Part shown: piece after piece, positions 36,544 to 44,811 of the stretch
How the letters are laid out: each line of letters opens with the position of its first letter
Position numbering within the stretch: position 1 is the first letter of the stretch
Assembly (NCBI GenBank): GCA_904419005.1
Contig: CAJFQI010000011.1
Coordinates: forward strand, 1-55,927
DNA: 55,927 nt
DNA from: Candidatus Avimonas faecium
GTDB taxonomy: Bacteria > Bacillota > Clostridia > Oscillospirales > Acutalibacteraceae
Direction: 5' to 3'
Position numbers and translations under genes: made by a program
Notes under the pieces: generated by a model
The model's database searches: none
Told to the model about the DNA's origin: nothing
Seen by the model: only the letters and a program-made list of their open reading frames with translations

Positions 36544-36572
36544 ATGTTATTATTTTCTGATTGATTTGTCAA
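36544..36572 (-). promoter_or_regulatory. Sigma-A promoter of the small membrane protein gene
   Basis: Minus strand: perfect TTGACA (36567-36572), 17-bp spacer, TAACAT (36544-36549), 55 bp before the ATG at 36489. Confidence 0.85.
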
Positions 36573-36634
36573 ATAAAATTATTTTTGTGAAATATATTAT
36601 ACAACACTATAGAAATCCCGAAAGCCCCTGCCCC

Positions 36635-36934
36635 TCAGGAGTCCCGCATATATTGGGCGAAATCGCGGGCAAGCTGCTGCAGCCGGGACGCCAGCTCCTC
36701 CCCCTGGCGGGCCCGCTCCGGGGCGGCCGCGTTGTCAATCCCTAAAAGGAAATCGGCGGATACGCCGTACAGGGCCGCCAGCCGCTTCAACACCTCCAGC
36801 GAAGGCTGGTTGGCGTCCCTTTCATACGCGCTGACGGCGGCCGCCGTCACCCGAAGGCGCTGCGCGACCTCGCTTTGCGTCCATTTCCGGCTTCGGCGGA
36901 GCTCCCCCAGCCGCTGCCCCAATGTCGGCGCCAT
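36635..36934 (-). CDS. XRE-family helix-turn-helix regulator
   Basis: The 99-residue protein has an N-terminal Cro/CI-type helix-turn-helix (residues 5-65: LGELRRSRKWTQSEVAQRL, VSAYERDANQPSLEVLKRLA, YGVSADFLLG) and a short helical tail that may dimerise. GGGAGGGG precedes the ATG. Base composition is like the chromosome, not like the AT-rich islet next to it. It is upstream of and codirectional with the islet and may control it; its target is not known. Confidence 0.92.
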   Translation of the reverse strand: MAPTLGQRLGELRRSRKWTQSEVAQRLRVTAAAVSAYERDANQPSLEVLKRLAALYGVSADFLLGIDNAAAPERARQGEELASRLQQLARDFAQYMRDS

Positions 36935-36995
36935 CGCTTCCCCTCCCGCTCGGTTTTATCCGCTATCCGCGCATTCATACCGGTTTTCTATCCCC

Positions 36996-37024
36996 ATAGT
37001 ATAAGGTAAAACTTGGATTTTCAA
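36996..37024 (-). promoter_or_regulatory. Promoter of the XRE regulator
   Basis: Minus strand: TTGAAA (37019-37024), 17-bp spacer, TACTAT (36996-37001). The rest of the 327-bp gap to pnp holds the pnp terminator and no gene. Confidence 0.65.
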
Positions 37025-37195
37025 GCGAAATCCGAGCGCTGCCAAAAACCTTCACCCCCTTTGTGCAGATCGGCCGGATCCCCTGCCGGAAAAACGGGCA
37101 GCTTCCCGGCTGCGGTTCCCGGCGGGAGCGGGGCCCGCTCGTAGGCATCCTTCGGCCCCGGGCCCGCCGCGCCCTGTCCGCCGCCAGGCAGCAAA

Positions 37196-37228
37196 AAAGC
37201 CGCCGGAGCAAAAGGCTCCGGCGGCTTT
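37196..37228 (-). terminator. Terminator of pnp
   Basis: Arms AAAGCCGCCGGAGC and GCTCCGGCGGCTTT are perfect with a 5-nt loop. TTTTTTGC follows on the minus strand, 34 bp after the pnp stop. Confidence 0.9.
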
Positions 37229-37261
37229 GGGCTTCCCGATGTTTTGTTGCCTAGGCTTCAC

Positions 37262-39460
37262 TCAGCGGCGGGGGCGGTTGCCGCCCTCCCCGCGCTCCCG
37301 GCGGAATCCGCCCTCGCGGCGGGCGGGGCGGGGGGAATCGGACACCGTGTTCTCCGGCTTAAGGCCCTCCACCTCAATCAGCGCGTCGCGGCGGGAGAGG
37401 TTCAGCCGGCCCTGCTCGTCGATCTCGGTCACCTTGACCAGGACCTCGTCGCCGACCGCGACCACATCCTCCACCTTGTCCACCCGCTTGACATCCAGGC
37501 GGGAGATGTGGACCAGCCCCTCCTTGCCGGGGGCGATCTCCACAAACGCGCCGAAGGACATCAGCCGGGTCACGCGGCCCTTGTAGATTGCACCGATCTC
37601 CGGGTCCTTGGCGATGGTTTCGACGATTGAGAGGGCGCGCTTGGCGTCGTCGCCGTTGATGGCGGAGATGAAGACGCTGCCGTCCTCTTCAATGTCGATT
37701 TTGCAGTTGCACTCGGTCTGGATCTTCTGGATAACCGAGCCGCCCTTGCCGATGACCTCACGGATCTTATCAACGTCGATCTTGGTGGTCAGCATCTTGG
37801 GCGCGTATTTCGACAGCTCGGCCCGCGGGGCGGGGATCGCCTTGAGCATGATCTCATCAAGGATATACAGCCGCGCCTTATAGGTCTTTTCAAGCGCCTC
37901 CTTGATGATGGCCGGGGTCAGGCCGTGTACCTTGAGGTCCATCTGGATGGCGGTAATGCCCTTGTGGGTGCCGCCCACCTTGAAGTCCATGTCGCCGAAG
38001 AAATCCTCCAGCCCCTGGATATCGACCATGGTCATGAAGCGGTCGCCCTCGGTGACCAGGCCGCAGGAGATGCCCGCGACCGGCGCCTTGATCGGCACGC
38101 CCGCGTCCATCAGGGCCAGGGTGGAGCCGCAGATCGACGCCTGGGAGGTGGAGCCGTTTGAAGACACGACCTCCGAAACCAGGCGCAGGGTGTAGGGGAA
38201 CTCCTCCACCGAGGGGATCACCGGCAGCAGGGCGCGCTCCGCCAAGGCGCCGTGGCCGATTTCCCGCCGGCCGGGGCCGCGGGACGGCTTGGTTTCGCCC
38301 ACCGAATAGGAGGGGAAGTTGTAGTGGTGCATATACCGCTTGCTGGTCTGGTCGTCAATGCCGTCCAGCAGCTGCGCATCCCCGGTGGAGCCCAGGGTGA
38401 CGGTGGTCAGCACCTGGGTCTGCCCGCGGGTGAACAGGCCGGAGCCGTGGACGCGGGGCAGGATGCCGACCTCGGCGGCCAGGGGACGGATCTCGTCAAT
38501 GCCGCGGCCGTCCACCCGCTTGCCGTCGTCCAGCAGCCAGCGGCGGACAACGTACTTCTGGAGCTTGTACAGGCAGTCATCGAGCATGGCGGACTGCTCG
38601 GGGTATTCCTCGTCAAAGCGGGCGTGCACCTCGTCGTACACCGGCAGCAGCCGCTCGTCGCGGACCCGCTTATCGTCGGTGTCGAGCGCGGCGCGCACCT
38701 TTTCAATGGCAAATTCCTTGACCGCCTCAAACATCGCCGGGTCGGGATCGCTGGATTCAAACGGGATCTTCTCCTTGCCGATTTCGGCAGCGATACCCTT
38801 GATGAACTCCACGATCTGCTGGTTGGCGGCGTGGCCGGCCATGATGCCGTTGAACATGGTCTCGTTGTCGATCTCGTTCGCGCCGGCCTCAATCATCGCG
38901 ACCAGGTCGGCCGTGGAGGCGACGGTCACATGCATCTCCGACTTCTTTTCCTGCTCGGCGGTGGGGTTGATGACGTACTCCCCGTCAATCAGGCCCACCA
39001 CGACGCCGGAAATCGGGCCGTCCCACGGGATTTCGGAAATGGAAATCGCGATCGACGCGCCGATCATGGCGGTGGTTTCGGGCGGGCAGTCGGGGTCAAC
39101 GCTCATGACGGTGCAGACGACCGACACATCGTTGCGCATATCCTTGGGGAACAGCGGGCGGATGGGGCGGTCAATCACGCGGGAGGTCAGGATGGCCTTC
39201 TCGCTCGGACGGCCCTCCCGGCGCTGGAAGGAGCCGGGGATCTTGCCCACGGCGTAGAGCTTTTCCTCGTAATCCACCGAAAGGGGGAAGAAATCCACCC
39301 CTTCGCGGGGCTTGGCCGACATGGTGGCTGTGCACAGGATCACCGTCTCGCCGTAGCGGACCAGGCAGGAGCCGTTGGCAAGCTGGGCGAGCTTGCCGGT
39401 CTCGACCACCAGGGGGCGGCCTGCCAGCGTGGTTTCAAACACCTTGTAATTTTCAAACAT
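37262..39460 (-). CDS. pnp: Polynucleotide phosphorylase
   Basis: PNPase degrades RNA 3' to 5' by phosphorolysis and works in the Bacillota degradosome-like network. The 732-residue protein has two RNase PH domains (VDFFPLSVDYEEKLYAVGKIPGSFQRREGRPSE is split by GRPSE typical of the first; GRREIGHGALAERAL in the second), an alpha-helical linker, KH (about 560-615) and S1 (about 625-695), then an Arg/Gly-rich tail (GFRRERGEGGNRPRR). ATG 39460 is 6 nt after GGAGGT; an ATG at 39466 lies too close to that site. It follows rpsO, the conserved order, and ends with a strong terminator. Confidence 0.97.
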   Translation of the reverse strand: MFENYKVFETTLAGRPLVVETGKLAQLANGSCLVRYGETVILCTATMSAKPREGVDFFPLSVDYEEKLYAVGKIPGSFQRREGRPSEKAILTSRVIDRPIRPLFPKDMRNDVSVVCTVMSVDPDCPPETTAMIGASIAISISEIPWDGPISGVVVGLIDGEYVINPTAEQEKKSEMHVTVASTADLVAMIEAGANEIDNETMFNGIMAGHAANQQIVEFIKGIAAEIGKEKIPFESSDPDPAMFEAVKEFAIEKVRAALDTDDKRVRDERLLPVYDEVHARFDEEYPEQSAMLDDCLYKLQKYVVRRWLLDDGKRVDGRGIDEIRPLAAEVGILPRVHGSGLFTRGQTQVLTTVTLGSTGDAQLLDGIDDQTSKRYMHHYNFPSYSVGETKPSRGPGRREIGHGALAERALLPVIPSVEEFPYTLRLVSEVVSSNGSTSQASICGSTLALMDAGVPIKAPVAGISCGLVTEGDRFMTMVDIQGLEDFFGDMDFKVGGTHKGITAIQMDLKVHGLTPAIIKEALEKTYKARLYILDEIMLKAIPAPRAELSKYAPKMLTTKIDVDKIREVIGKGGSVIQKIQTECNCKIDIEEDGSVFISAINGDDAKRALSIVETIAKDPEIGAIYKGRVTRLMSFGAFVEIAPGKEGLVHISRLDVKRVDKVEDVVAVGDEVLVKVTEIDEQGRLNLSRRDALIEVEGLKPENTVSDSPRPARREGGFRRERGEGGNRPRR

Positions 39461-39795
39461 TGCCATACCTCCGTATAAATATATTTCCAAAACGGAGCGG
39501 CTTGGAATTTTAGCAATGAAACCGCGGCTCACCAAGCGGCACGGGGCCGGGAGCTCCCGCCAGCAGGAGCCCGGGCCTTTTCCCCGCAAAAGAGGAGCCT
39601 TCCGGCGCGGCTTCCCGCCGTGCCGCCGGCGGGCTTGTCCCCTGCCCGCCGCTGCTGAACCGTCGTTTGACTGCTAAAACCACGCCTGCCCCGCTGGTTG
39701 GACAACGCGAGCCCTGCGTTTTCCCCGCCGGAAGCGCCGGCAAGGAAAAGCGGAATGAGGCAGGAGGGCACCGCCCGCCTGCCTCAATATCTGCC
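39461..39795 (-). other. rpsO-pnp intergenic region with processing-type hairpin
   Basis: The 335 bp contain a 14-bp stem with one mismatch (39756-39769 / 39773-39786) directly after rpsO and a long GC-rich pnp leader. No gene is seen. In other bacteria this interval is cut by RNase III and PNPase autoregulates there; that function is an inference from the family. Confidence 0.5.
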
Positions 39796-40059
39796 TTATT
39801 TCCGGATGCCGAGCTTTTCAATGATCGCGCGGTAGCGCATGATGTCCTTCTTCATCAGGTAATTGAGAAGGCTGCGCCGATGGCCGACCATCTTGAGCAG
39901 GCCGCGGCGGGAGTGGTGGTCCTTCTTATGCACCTTCAGGTGCTCGGTCAGGTCGTTGATCCGCTTGGTCAAAACGGCGATCTGGACCTCGGGAGAACCG
40001 GTGTCCCCTTCATGCGTCGCGTACTCCTTCATAATGGCTGTTTTTTCTTCCGGCAGCAT
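39796..40059 (-). CDS. rpsO: 30S ribosomal protein S15
   Basis: The 87-residue protein contains the uS15 signatures [33 protein letters not shown] and [12 protein letters not shown]. It binds 16S rRNA in the platform. The start ATG 40059 has AGAGGTG 6 nt upstream; an upstream GTG at 40068 lies inside that site and is rejected. It has its own strong promoter and precedes pnp. Confidence 0.98.
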   Translation of the reverse strand: MLPEEKTAIMKEYATHEGDTGSPEVQIAVLTKRINDLTEHLKVHKKDHHSRRGLLKMVGHRRSLLNYLMKKDIMRYRAIIEKLGIRK

Positions 40060-40242
40060 ATCGTTCACCTCTTTACAAAAATTTTCCGATCACCCAGCGC
40101 GGGGAAATGGCGATTCCCTTCACCCGCCGCGCCTGTCCGGGAATCCGGGCAGCTCCGCGGAAGGAAGACCGGGCCGGGGCGTCCCCTGGCCCGCCGGGCG
40201 TACTCCGCCGGCCGGGAAATGGAAGCGCTTATGCGCCCGAAT

Positions 40243-40271
40243 AGTATACCACAGGATTGTTGGCTTGTAAA
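40243..40271 (-). promoter_or_regulatory. Sigma-A promoter of rpsO-pnp
   Basis: Minus strand: TTTACA (40266-40271), 17-bp spacer, TATACT (40243-40248). Confidence 0.85.
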
Positions 40272-40333
40272 GGCTTTTCCAAAGGAATTTCCGCCCGGGC
40301 GCCGCCCCCTTCCCGATCCGCCGGGAAAAGCGG

Positions 40334-41989
40334 TCACAGCAGCGCAAAAATCTCGGACAGGGCGTGGATTTCGGGCGCTCCCTCGGGATGGAGGTCGGCG
40401 CCGAAGGCGTTGATGTAAACGGGGCGCATCCCGGCGGCGCGGGAGCCCTGTACGTCGTTGACCGGGTGGTCCCCCACATAAAGGCAGCCGGCGCAGGCCA
40501 CCCCCAGGCGGGCGGCGGCGCGGCGGAAAATCTCGGGATCGGGCTTGTGGATGCCCTCGTCCCCCGACACCACCGCGATATCAAGCAGGGGCCGCAGGCC
40601 GCTGACGTCGAGCTTGCGGTTCTGCAGCAGGGAGGGGCCGTTGGTGATCACCCCGATCCGGTAGCCCCGCCGCCTCAGCTCCTGCAGGACGGGCACGGCC
40701 TCCGGCAGCAGGGCGACGGTATCGGGAAAGCGGATCTGGAATTCGCGGTAAACGTCCTCGACCGCCGGCGCGTCCTTCCAGCCCCACTCCTCAAACAGGG
40801 CGCGGAAGTAGGCGGGGTAATCGACGTACCCGCCGTTGTTGCGGCGCAGCATCTCCTGCCGGCGGCGCGCCTTCTCCTCAGCGGGGAGGGCGGGGAAATA
40901 TTTATTAAGGAAATAGTCGCAGTATCCTAAGAAGGCGGCCGCCCGGTCCTGAAGGGTGTCGTCGAAATCGAACAGCACGGCGCGGATCCCCCCGTCCGGA
41001 TCGCCCAAGACGGCCCGGCGGGCGCGCTCCCCGTCGCGCAGGATCTGGCGCTGCAGCTCCTCCACCGAATCGAACTTCCGCTCGGGCCGGAGGAATTCCA
41101 CCAGGGTGACCGGGACGCTGCGGCCGTAAAGGTCGCCGTGGAAATCCGCGATCCAGGTTTCGGCCAGGGGGCCGTCCGCGCCGACGGTGGGCCGGATGCC
41201 GACGTTCGTCACCGCGTGGACGACCTTGCCGTCCGCCTCCACGCTCGCCGCGTACACCCCGAAGCGGGGGCGGACGAAATGGGGCGGCAGGGGCTGGTTG
41301 ATGGTGGGGGTGCCCAGCAACCGCCCCAGCTTCTGCCCGCCGACCACCGGGAAATCGATGGTAAACGGCCGGCCGAGAAGGCGGGAGGCCTCCCGCACCT
41401 CCCCCTGCTCAATCAGGCGGCGGATCCGGCTGGCGCTCACCGGCTCGCCGTCCACCAGCACGGGCGGGACCACGGCCACCGCCATCCCCCGCTCTTCGCA
41501 CAGGCTGCGCAGCAGATCGGCATCCCCCTGCCCGCCCTTGCCGAAGTGGTAATTGAACCCGCAGCAGACCACGCAGGCGTGCAGGGCGTCCTTGAGCACC
41601 CTGTCCACAAACTCCTGGGGGGAGAAATCCCGGATCGCCTCAAAGTCGGCCTGGACCAGCTCCTCCACCCCCAGGCTCTCGAGCACGGCGGCCCTCTGCC
41701 CCTCGGCAACCAGCTCGCACGCGCTTTCCTTGGGCAGCGCCCAGGGGGGCTGGGTGAAGGTAAACACCGTGGCCGTCGCCCGGCGGCCGTCCGGCAGTTC
41801 CCGCCCCGCCGCGCGGGAAATCACCGCCCGGTGGCCGAGGTGCACCCCGTCAAAGATCCCCAGGGCAACCGCGCGGGGCTTGCCGGGCGCGCCAAAGAGC
41901 GGAGGGACGCCCGCCTCCCCCCCGCCTCCGCCGGGGAAGGTGTCCTCCGGCAGCGGGGTCCTGCCGTCCCAGATGATCGTCTTCAGCAC
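40334..41989 (-). CDS. ribF: RibF (riboflavin kinase/FAD synthetase) fused to a HAD-family phosphatase
   Basis: Residues 38-190 are the FAD synthetase nucleotidyltransferase (GIFDGVHLGHRAVI, with HLGH at 50-53; later SASRIRRLI). Residues 200-320 are the riboflavin kinase (GRLLGTPTIN, RFGVYAA, NVGIRPTV, Glu in LVEFLRPERKFDS). Residues 335-551 are a complete HAD hydrolase: LFDFDDTL (nucleophile Asp341), VITNGPSLLQNRK, HKPDPEIF and YVGDHPVNDVQG. The domain resembles YjjG/YfnB-type nucleotidases. So one chain makes FMN and FAD and carries a phosphatase that might act on FMN or on a riboflavin precursor phosphate; that substrate is inference. GTG 41989 follows GAGGAGGAG. It lies after truB in the usual cluster. 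Confidence 0.94.
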   Translation of the reverse strand: MLKTIIWDGRTPLPEDTFPGGGGGEAGVPPLFGAPGKPRAVALGIFDGVHLGHRAVISRAAGRELPDGRRATATVFTFTQPPWALPKESACELVAEGQRAAVLESLGVEELVQADFEAIRDFSPQEFVDRVLKDALHACVVCCGFNYHFGKGGQGDADLLRSLCEERGMAVAVVPPVLVDGEPVSASRIRRLIEQGEVREASRLLGRPFTIDFPVVGGQKLGRLLGTPTINQPLPPHFVRPRFGVYAASVEADGKVVHAVTNVGIRPTVGADGPLAETWIADFHGDLYGRSVPVTLVEFLRPERKFDSVEELQRQILRDGERARRAVLGDPDGGIRAVLFDFDDTLQDRAAAFLGYCDYFLNKYFPALPAEEKARRRQEMLRRNNGGYVDYPAYFRALFEEWGWKDAPAVEDVYREFQIRFPDTVALLPEAVPVLQELRRRGYRIGVITNGPSLLQNRKLDVSGLRPLLDIAVVSGDEGIHKPDPEIFRRAAARLGVACAGCLYVGDHPVNDVQGSRAAGMRPVYINAFGADLHPEGAPEIHALSEIFALL

Positions 41990-42100
41990 ACGCGCTCCTC
42001 CTCTTCGCCGTCCTTAAACCGGAAAGTGGAAACTCTCCGTTTCCCTATCGTTAACGAATCTCGTCCCCTATTCCCATCGGTCAAGCCGCCCCGGCGACCT

Positions 42101-42982
42101 TCAAGCAAACAGGCGGACGATTTTCAGCTCCCCTTCGGAGGGCTGCCCCAGCCCCAGGAAGGCGCCGTCCGGCGCATAAACCCGGGTCAAGCCGACCGGC
42201 TTCCTTGGCAGGCGGTCCAGCGCCAGCGCCCCGCCGTTGCGGAAGCGGGCGGCCTGGGCCGGGGACACCGTCACCGCCCCGCAGGCGGAAAAGGCGCTGT
42301 CCACCGGCATCAGCCGGCCGGGCAGGCTCCCCTCCGCCGCCAAGGCGCGGGCCTGGTCAAGCGTGACGCACTGCCCCAGCGAATACCCGGCGGCCATGGT
42401 CCGCCGCAGGGCGGTCATCACCGCCCCGCAGCCCAGGGCTGCGCCGAGGTCGGCGCACAGGGTGCGGATGTACGTCCCCTTGGAGCAGGCGCAGTCCAGC
42501 GTCAGCTCCCCGGCGGCTTCGTCATAGCCGAGGATAGACAGGCTGTAAATCGTGACCGGGCGGGCCTCCCGCTCGACCTCCACGCCCCGGCGCGCCAAGT
42601 CGTACAGCCGCACGCCGTCCTTTTTCAGGGCGGACATCATCGGCGGCACCTGGAGGATCTCCCCCCGGAAAGCGGGCAGGGCCTCCTCCACCGCACGCCG
42701 GGAGGGGAGCGCACCCCCGGTGGGGGTCACCGCGCCCCATACATCCTGCGTATCGCTGACAAAGCCGAAGCGCATCACGGCGGTATACCGTTTATTGTGG
42801 TCGGGAAGCAGCTCCAGCGCGCGGGTCGCCCTGCCCACCAAAAGGGGGAGCACCCCCGTCGCCATCGGGTCAAGGGTGCCGGCGTGCCCGATCTTTTTCA
42901 CCCCCAAAAGCCGGCGGAAAACCGCGCAGCAGGAAAAGGAGGTCATCTCCTGCGGCTTATCCAGGCATAAAATGCCGTCCAT
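42101..42982 (-). CDS. truB: tRNA pseudouridine-55 synthase TruB
   Basis: The 293-residue protein begins MDGILCLDKPQEMTSF and contains the catalytic motif GHAGTLDPMATG (Asp38), KRYTAVMRFGFVSDTQD, PPMMSALKKDGVRLYDLAR and CSKGTYIRTL. TruB modifies U55 in the T-loop of tRNAs. AAGGGGGC lies upstream of ATG 42982; the reading frame extends upstream without conserved sequence. Position downstream of nrnA and upstream of ribF is conserved. Confidence 0.96.
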   Translation of the reverse strand: MDGILCLDKPQEMTSFSCCAVFRRLLGVKKIGHAGTLDPMATGVLPLLVGRATRALELLPDHNKRYTAVMRFGFVSDTQDVWGAVTPTGGALPSRRAVEEALPAFRGEILQVPPMMSALKKDGVRLYDLARRGVEVEREARPVTIYSLSILGYDEAAGELTLDCACSKGTYIRTLCADLGAALGCGAVMTALRRTMAAGYSLGQCVTLDQARALAAEGSLPGRLMPVDSAFSACGAVTVSPAQAARFRNGGALALDRLPRKPVGLTRVYAPDGAFLGLGQPSEGELKIVRLFA

Positions 42983-43268
42983 CGGGCCTGCGCCCCCTTT
43001 CTGATTTGATCCCCGCTGCCCGTCCTGCTTCTTCCCGCTTCCGGACGTTTTCCTGTATCTTCCCATGCCTTCTTTTTCCTGCTTTGGTTTTCTCTTACCC
43101 GCCCCGCCTGGGCCTCATTCCCGGGATAGGCGGGCCTTAGCGTCGAAGGCGGGACGCCTATCAGGCTCCGGAGGGATGCGGCCGCGGTGCTTCGCCGCAC
43201 CCGGCCCGCAGAGCCCGGAGGGTCTCCGCCGGAGCGCGCCGGCGGGGCGTGCGGAAGGGCCGCCCTTT

Positions 43269-44225
43269 TTAAGCGCCCAGCACCGCGCGTACCACGTCCA
43301 CGATGGTTTCCACCGCCTGCTCCGCCGGGCCGGGGAGGGTGCAGCCCGCGGCGCGCAGATGGCCGCCGCCGCCCAGCCGGCTGCAAATCGCGGAGGCGTC
43401 GGCGTGATTGCCTGTGCGCACGCTCACCTTAAATGAGCCGTCCGGCTTCTCCCGCAGGGTAACGCCCACCCAGACCCCCTCAATCTGGCGGGGGATGGGG
43501 GCCAGGCCCTCCATATCGTTTTCCCCCGCGCCGCTGCGGGCGACCATGGCGGTGGTGACCAGCATGACCGCGCAGCGGTCGTTCAAATAAAAGCGCATCC
43601 GGTCCAGCGCCTGCCGTTCCAGCTCCACCCTCGCCCGGCTCTTGATATCAAACATCGTGCGGTTGATCATCTCGCTGTTGGCGCCGAAGTCCAGCATTTC
43701 GGCCGCCATCCGCAGGGCGTAGGCGGTGGTATTGGAATATTTGAAGCAGCCGGTGTCGGTCGCGATGCCGGTATACACGCAGTCCGCGATCCCCTGGTCC
43801 GGCGTCACCCCCAGGGCGGCGATGACCTCCCGCACCAGCATGGCGGTCGCCGCGTAGTCGGCCCGCAGCAGCAGCTCGGCCGCGTACCCGGTGTTGGAGC
43901 CGTGGTGGTCAATGCACAGCGCGACCCGGCCGCCGTACACCGGCTCCAGCCCGCCGAGCAGCTTTTCGTCCGCCACGTCCACCGCGCAGACAAGCGCCGG
44001 CTCAAAGGCCGGGGAGGCAAGCCCCTCGTACAAATACCCGTACTTTTCCGGGATTTCGTCCGCGCACTCCACGCGGGCGGCCTTGCCCAGCTTCTGCAGC
44101 GCCCGGCAGAGGGCAAAGCCCGAGCCCAGCGTGTCCCCGTCGGGATATTGGTGGGTCAGGATCAGGATGCGGTCCGCCTCCCGCAGGCGGGAGGCCGCCT
44201 GGGCGGCCGTCAGCGGCTCACTCAT
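43269..44225 (-). CDS. nrnA: DHH-family nanoRNase / pAp phosphatase NrnA
   Basis: The 318-residue protein has the DHH phosphoesterase motifs ILTHQYPDGDTLGSG (metal-binding HxxPDGD), AVDVADEK, CIDHHGSNTGY (DHH) and the C-terminal DHHA1 domain with GNHADASAICSRLGGGGHLRAAG. NrnA breaks 2-5-nt RNAs and dephosphorylates pAp. Start ATG overlaps the rbfA stop by 8 bp. The rbfA-nrnA-truB order is conserved in Bacillota. Confidence 0.95.
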   Translation of the reverse strand: MSEPLTAAQAASRLREADRILILTHQYPDGDTLGSGFALCRALQKLGKAARVECADEIPEKYGYLYEGLASPAFEPALVCAVDVADEKLLGGLEPVYGGRVALCIDHHGSNTGYAAELLLRADYAATAMLVREVIAALGVTPDQGIADCVYTGIATDTGCFKYSNTTAYALRMAAEMLDFGANSEMINRTMFDIKSRARVELERQALDRMRFYLNDRCAVMLVTTAMVARSGAGENDMEGLAPIPRQIEGVWVGVTLREKPDGSFKVSVRTGNHADASAICSRLGGGGHLRAAGCTLPGPAEQAVETIVDVVRAVLGA

Positions 44226-44610
44226 CGCCGGTCCCCTCCTCCCGGGCGGCCTGGCGCGCTTTTTCCGCCCGCTCAAGGTCCCCCAGCGTCTTGGCAATGC
44301 CGGCGCTGTAGGCGATCGAGTCGTCGGGGATGAAGCGCAGCTCCGGCACATGCCGCAGGTGCAGCGCGCCCCCCAGCGCGTGCCGGATATACCCCTGCGC
44401 GCTGGCCAGGCCCTTGGCCGCGTTTTTTGCGGCGTCCAAGCCCTCCATGGCGCTGATATATACCTTGGCGTAGGACAGGTCGCTGGTCACCTCCACCCGC
44501 ACGATGCTGAGCATCGCGGCGGTAACCCGCGGGTCCTTCACCGTGCGAAGGATCGCGGTCAGCTCCCGCAGGATATCCTCATTGGTGCGGTCAATACGAA
44601 AACTTGCCAT
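44218..44610 (-). CDS. rbfA: Ribosome-binding factor A
   Basis: The 130-residue KH-like protein has DRTNEDILRELTAIL, DPRVTAAMLSIVRVEVTSDLSYAKVYIS and HLRHVPELRFIPDDS. It acts in 16S rRNA 5' maturation and 30S assembly. ATG 44610 follows GGCAGGGGG. It lies 201 bp after infB, with a hairpin in between. Confidence 0.95.
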   Translation of the reverse strand: MASFRIDRTNEDILRELTAILRTVKDPRVTAAMLSIVRVEVTSDLSYAKVYISAMEGLDAAKNAAKGLASAQGYIRHALGGALHLRHVPELRFIPDDSIAYSAGIAKTLGDLERAEKARQAAREEGTGDE

Positions 44611-44731
44611 CGGGTTCCCCCTGCCTTTCCCATTCAAATGCGAGCGCAGCACAGGCGCCGGGCCGTTCCCGGCCCAAGCCGCTTCCCCGGAGGCGCCCCT
44701 TCGGGTAGGATGCCCGTTTTCCCGCCGTAAA

Positions 44732-44779
44732 AAACAGCGCGCCGTGAAACGGTGGAGCCCGCCTCAAAGCACGCTGTTT
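44732..44779 (-). terminator. Terminator-like hairpin after infB
   Basis: Arms AAACAGCG (44732-44739) and CGCTGTTT (44772-44779) enclose a 32-nt loop with further pairing possible. TTTTTTAC follows on the minus strand. It probably lowers transcription into rbfA and downstream genes without stopping it. Confidence 0.6.
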
Positions 44780-44811
44780 CCCACCGCCGGGACAGGGCCT
44801 GCTGCGTCCCG

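Noticed and set aside
38252-39478. 408-codon plus-strand open frame
   Set aside because: Mirror of pnp; Gly/His/Val-rich without motifs.
41138-42970. 610-codon plus-strand open frame
   Set aside because: Antisense to ribF and truB, both of which are certain genes.
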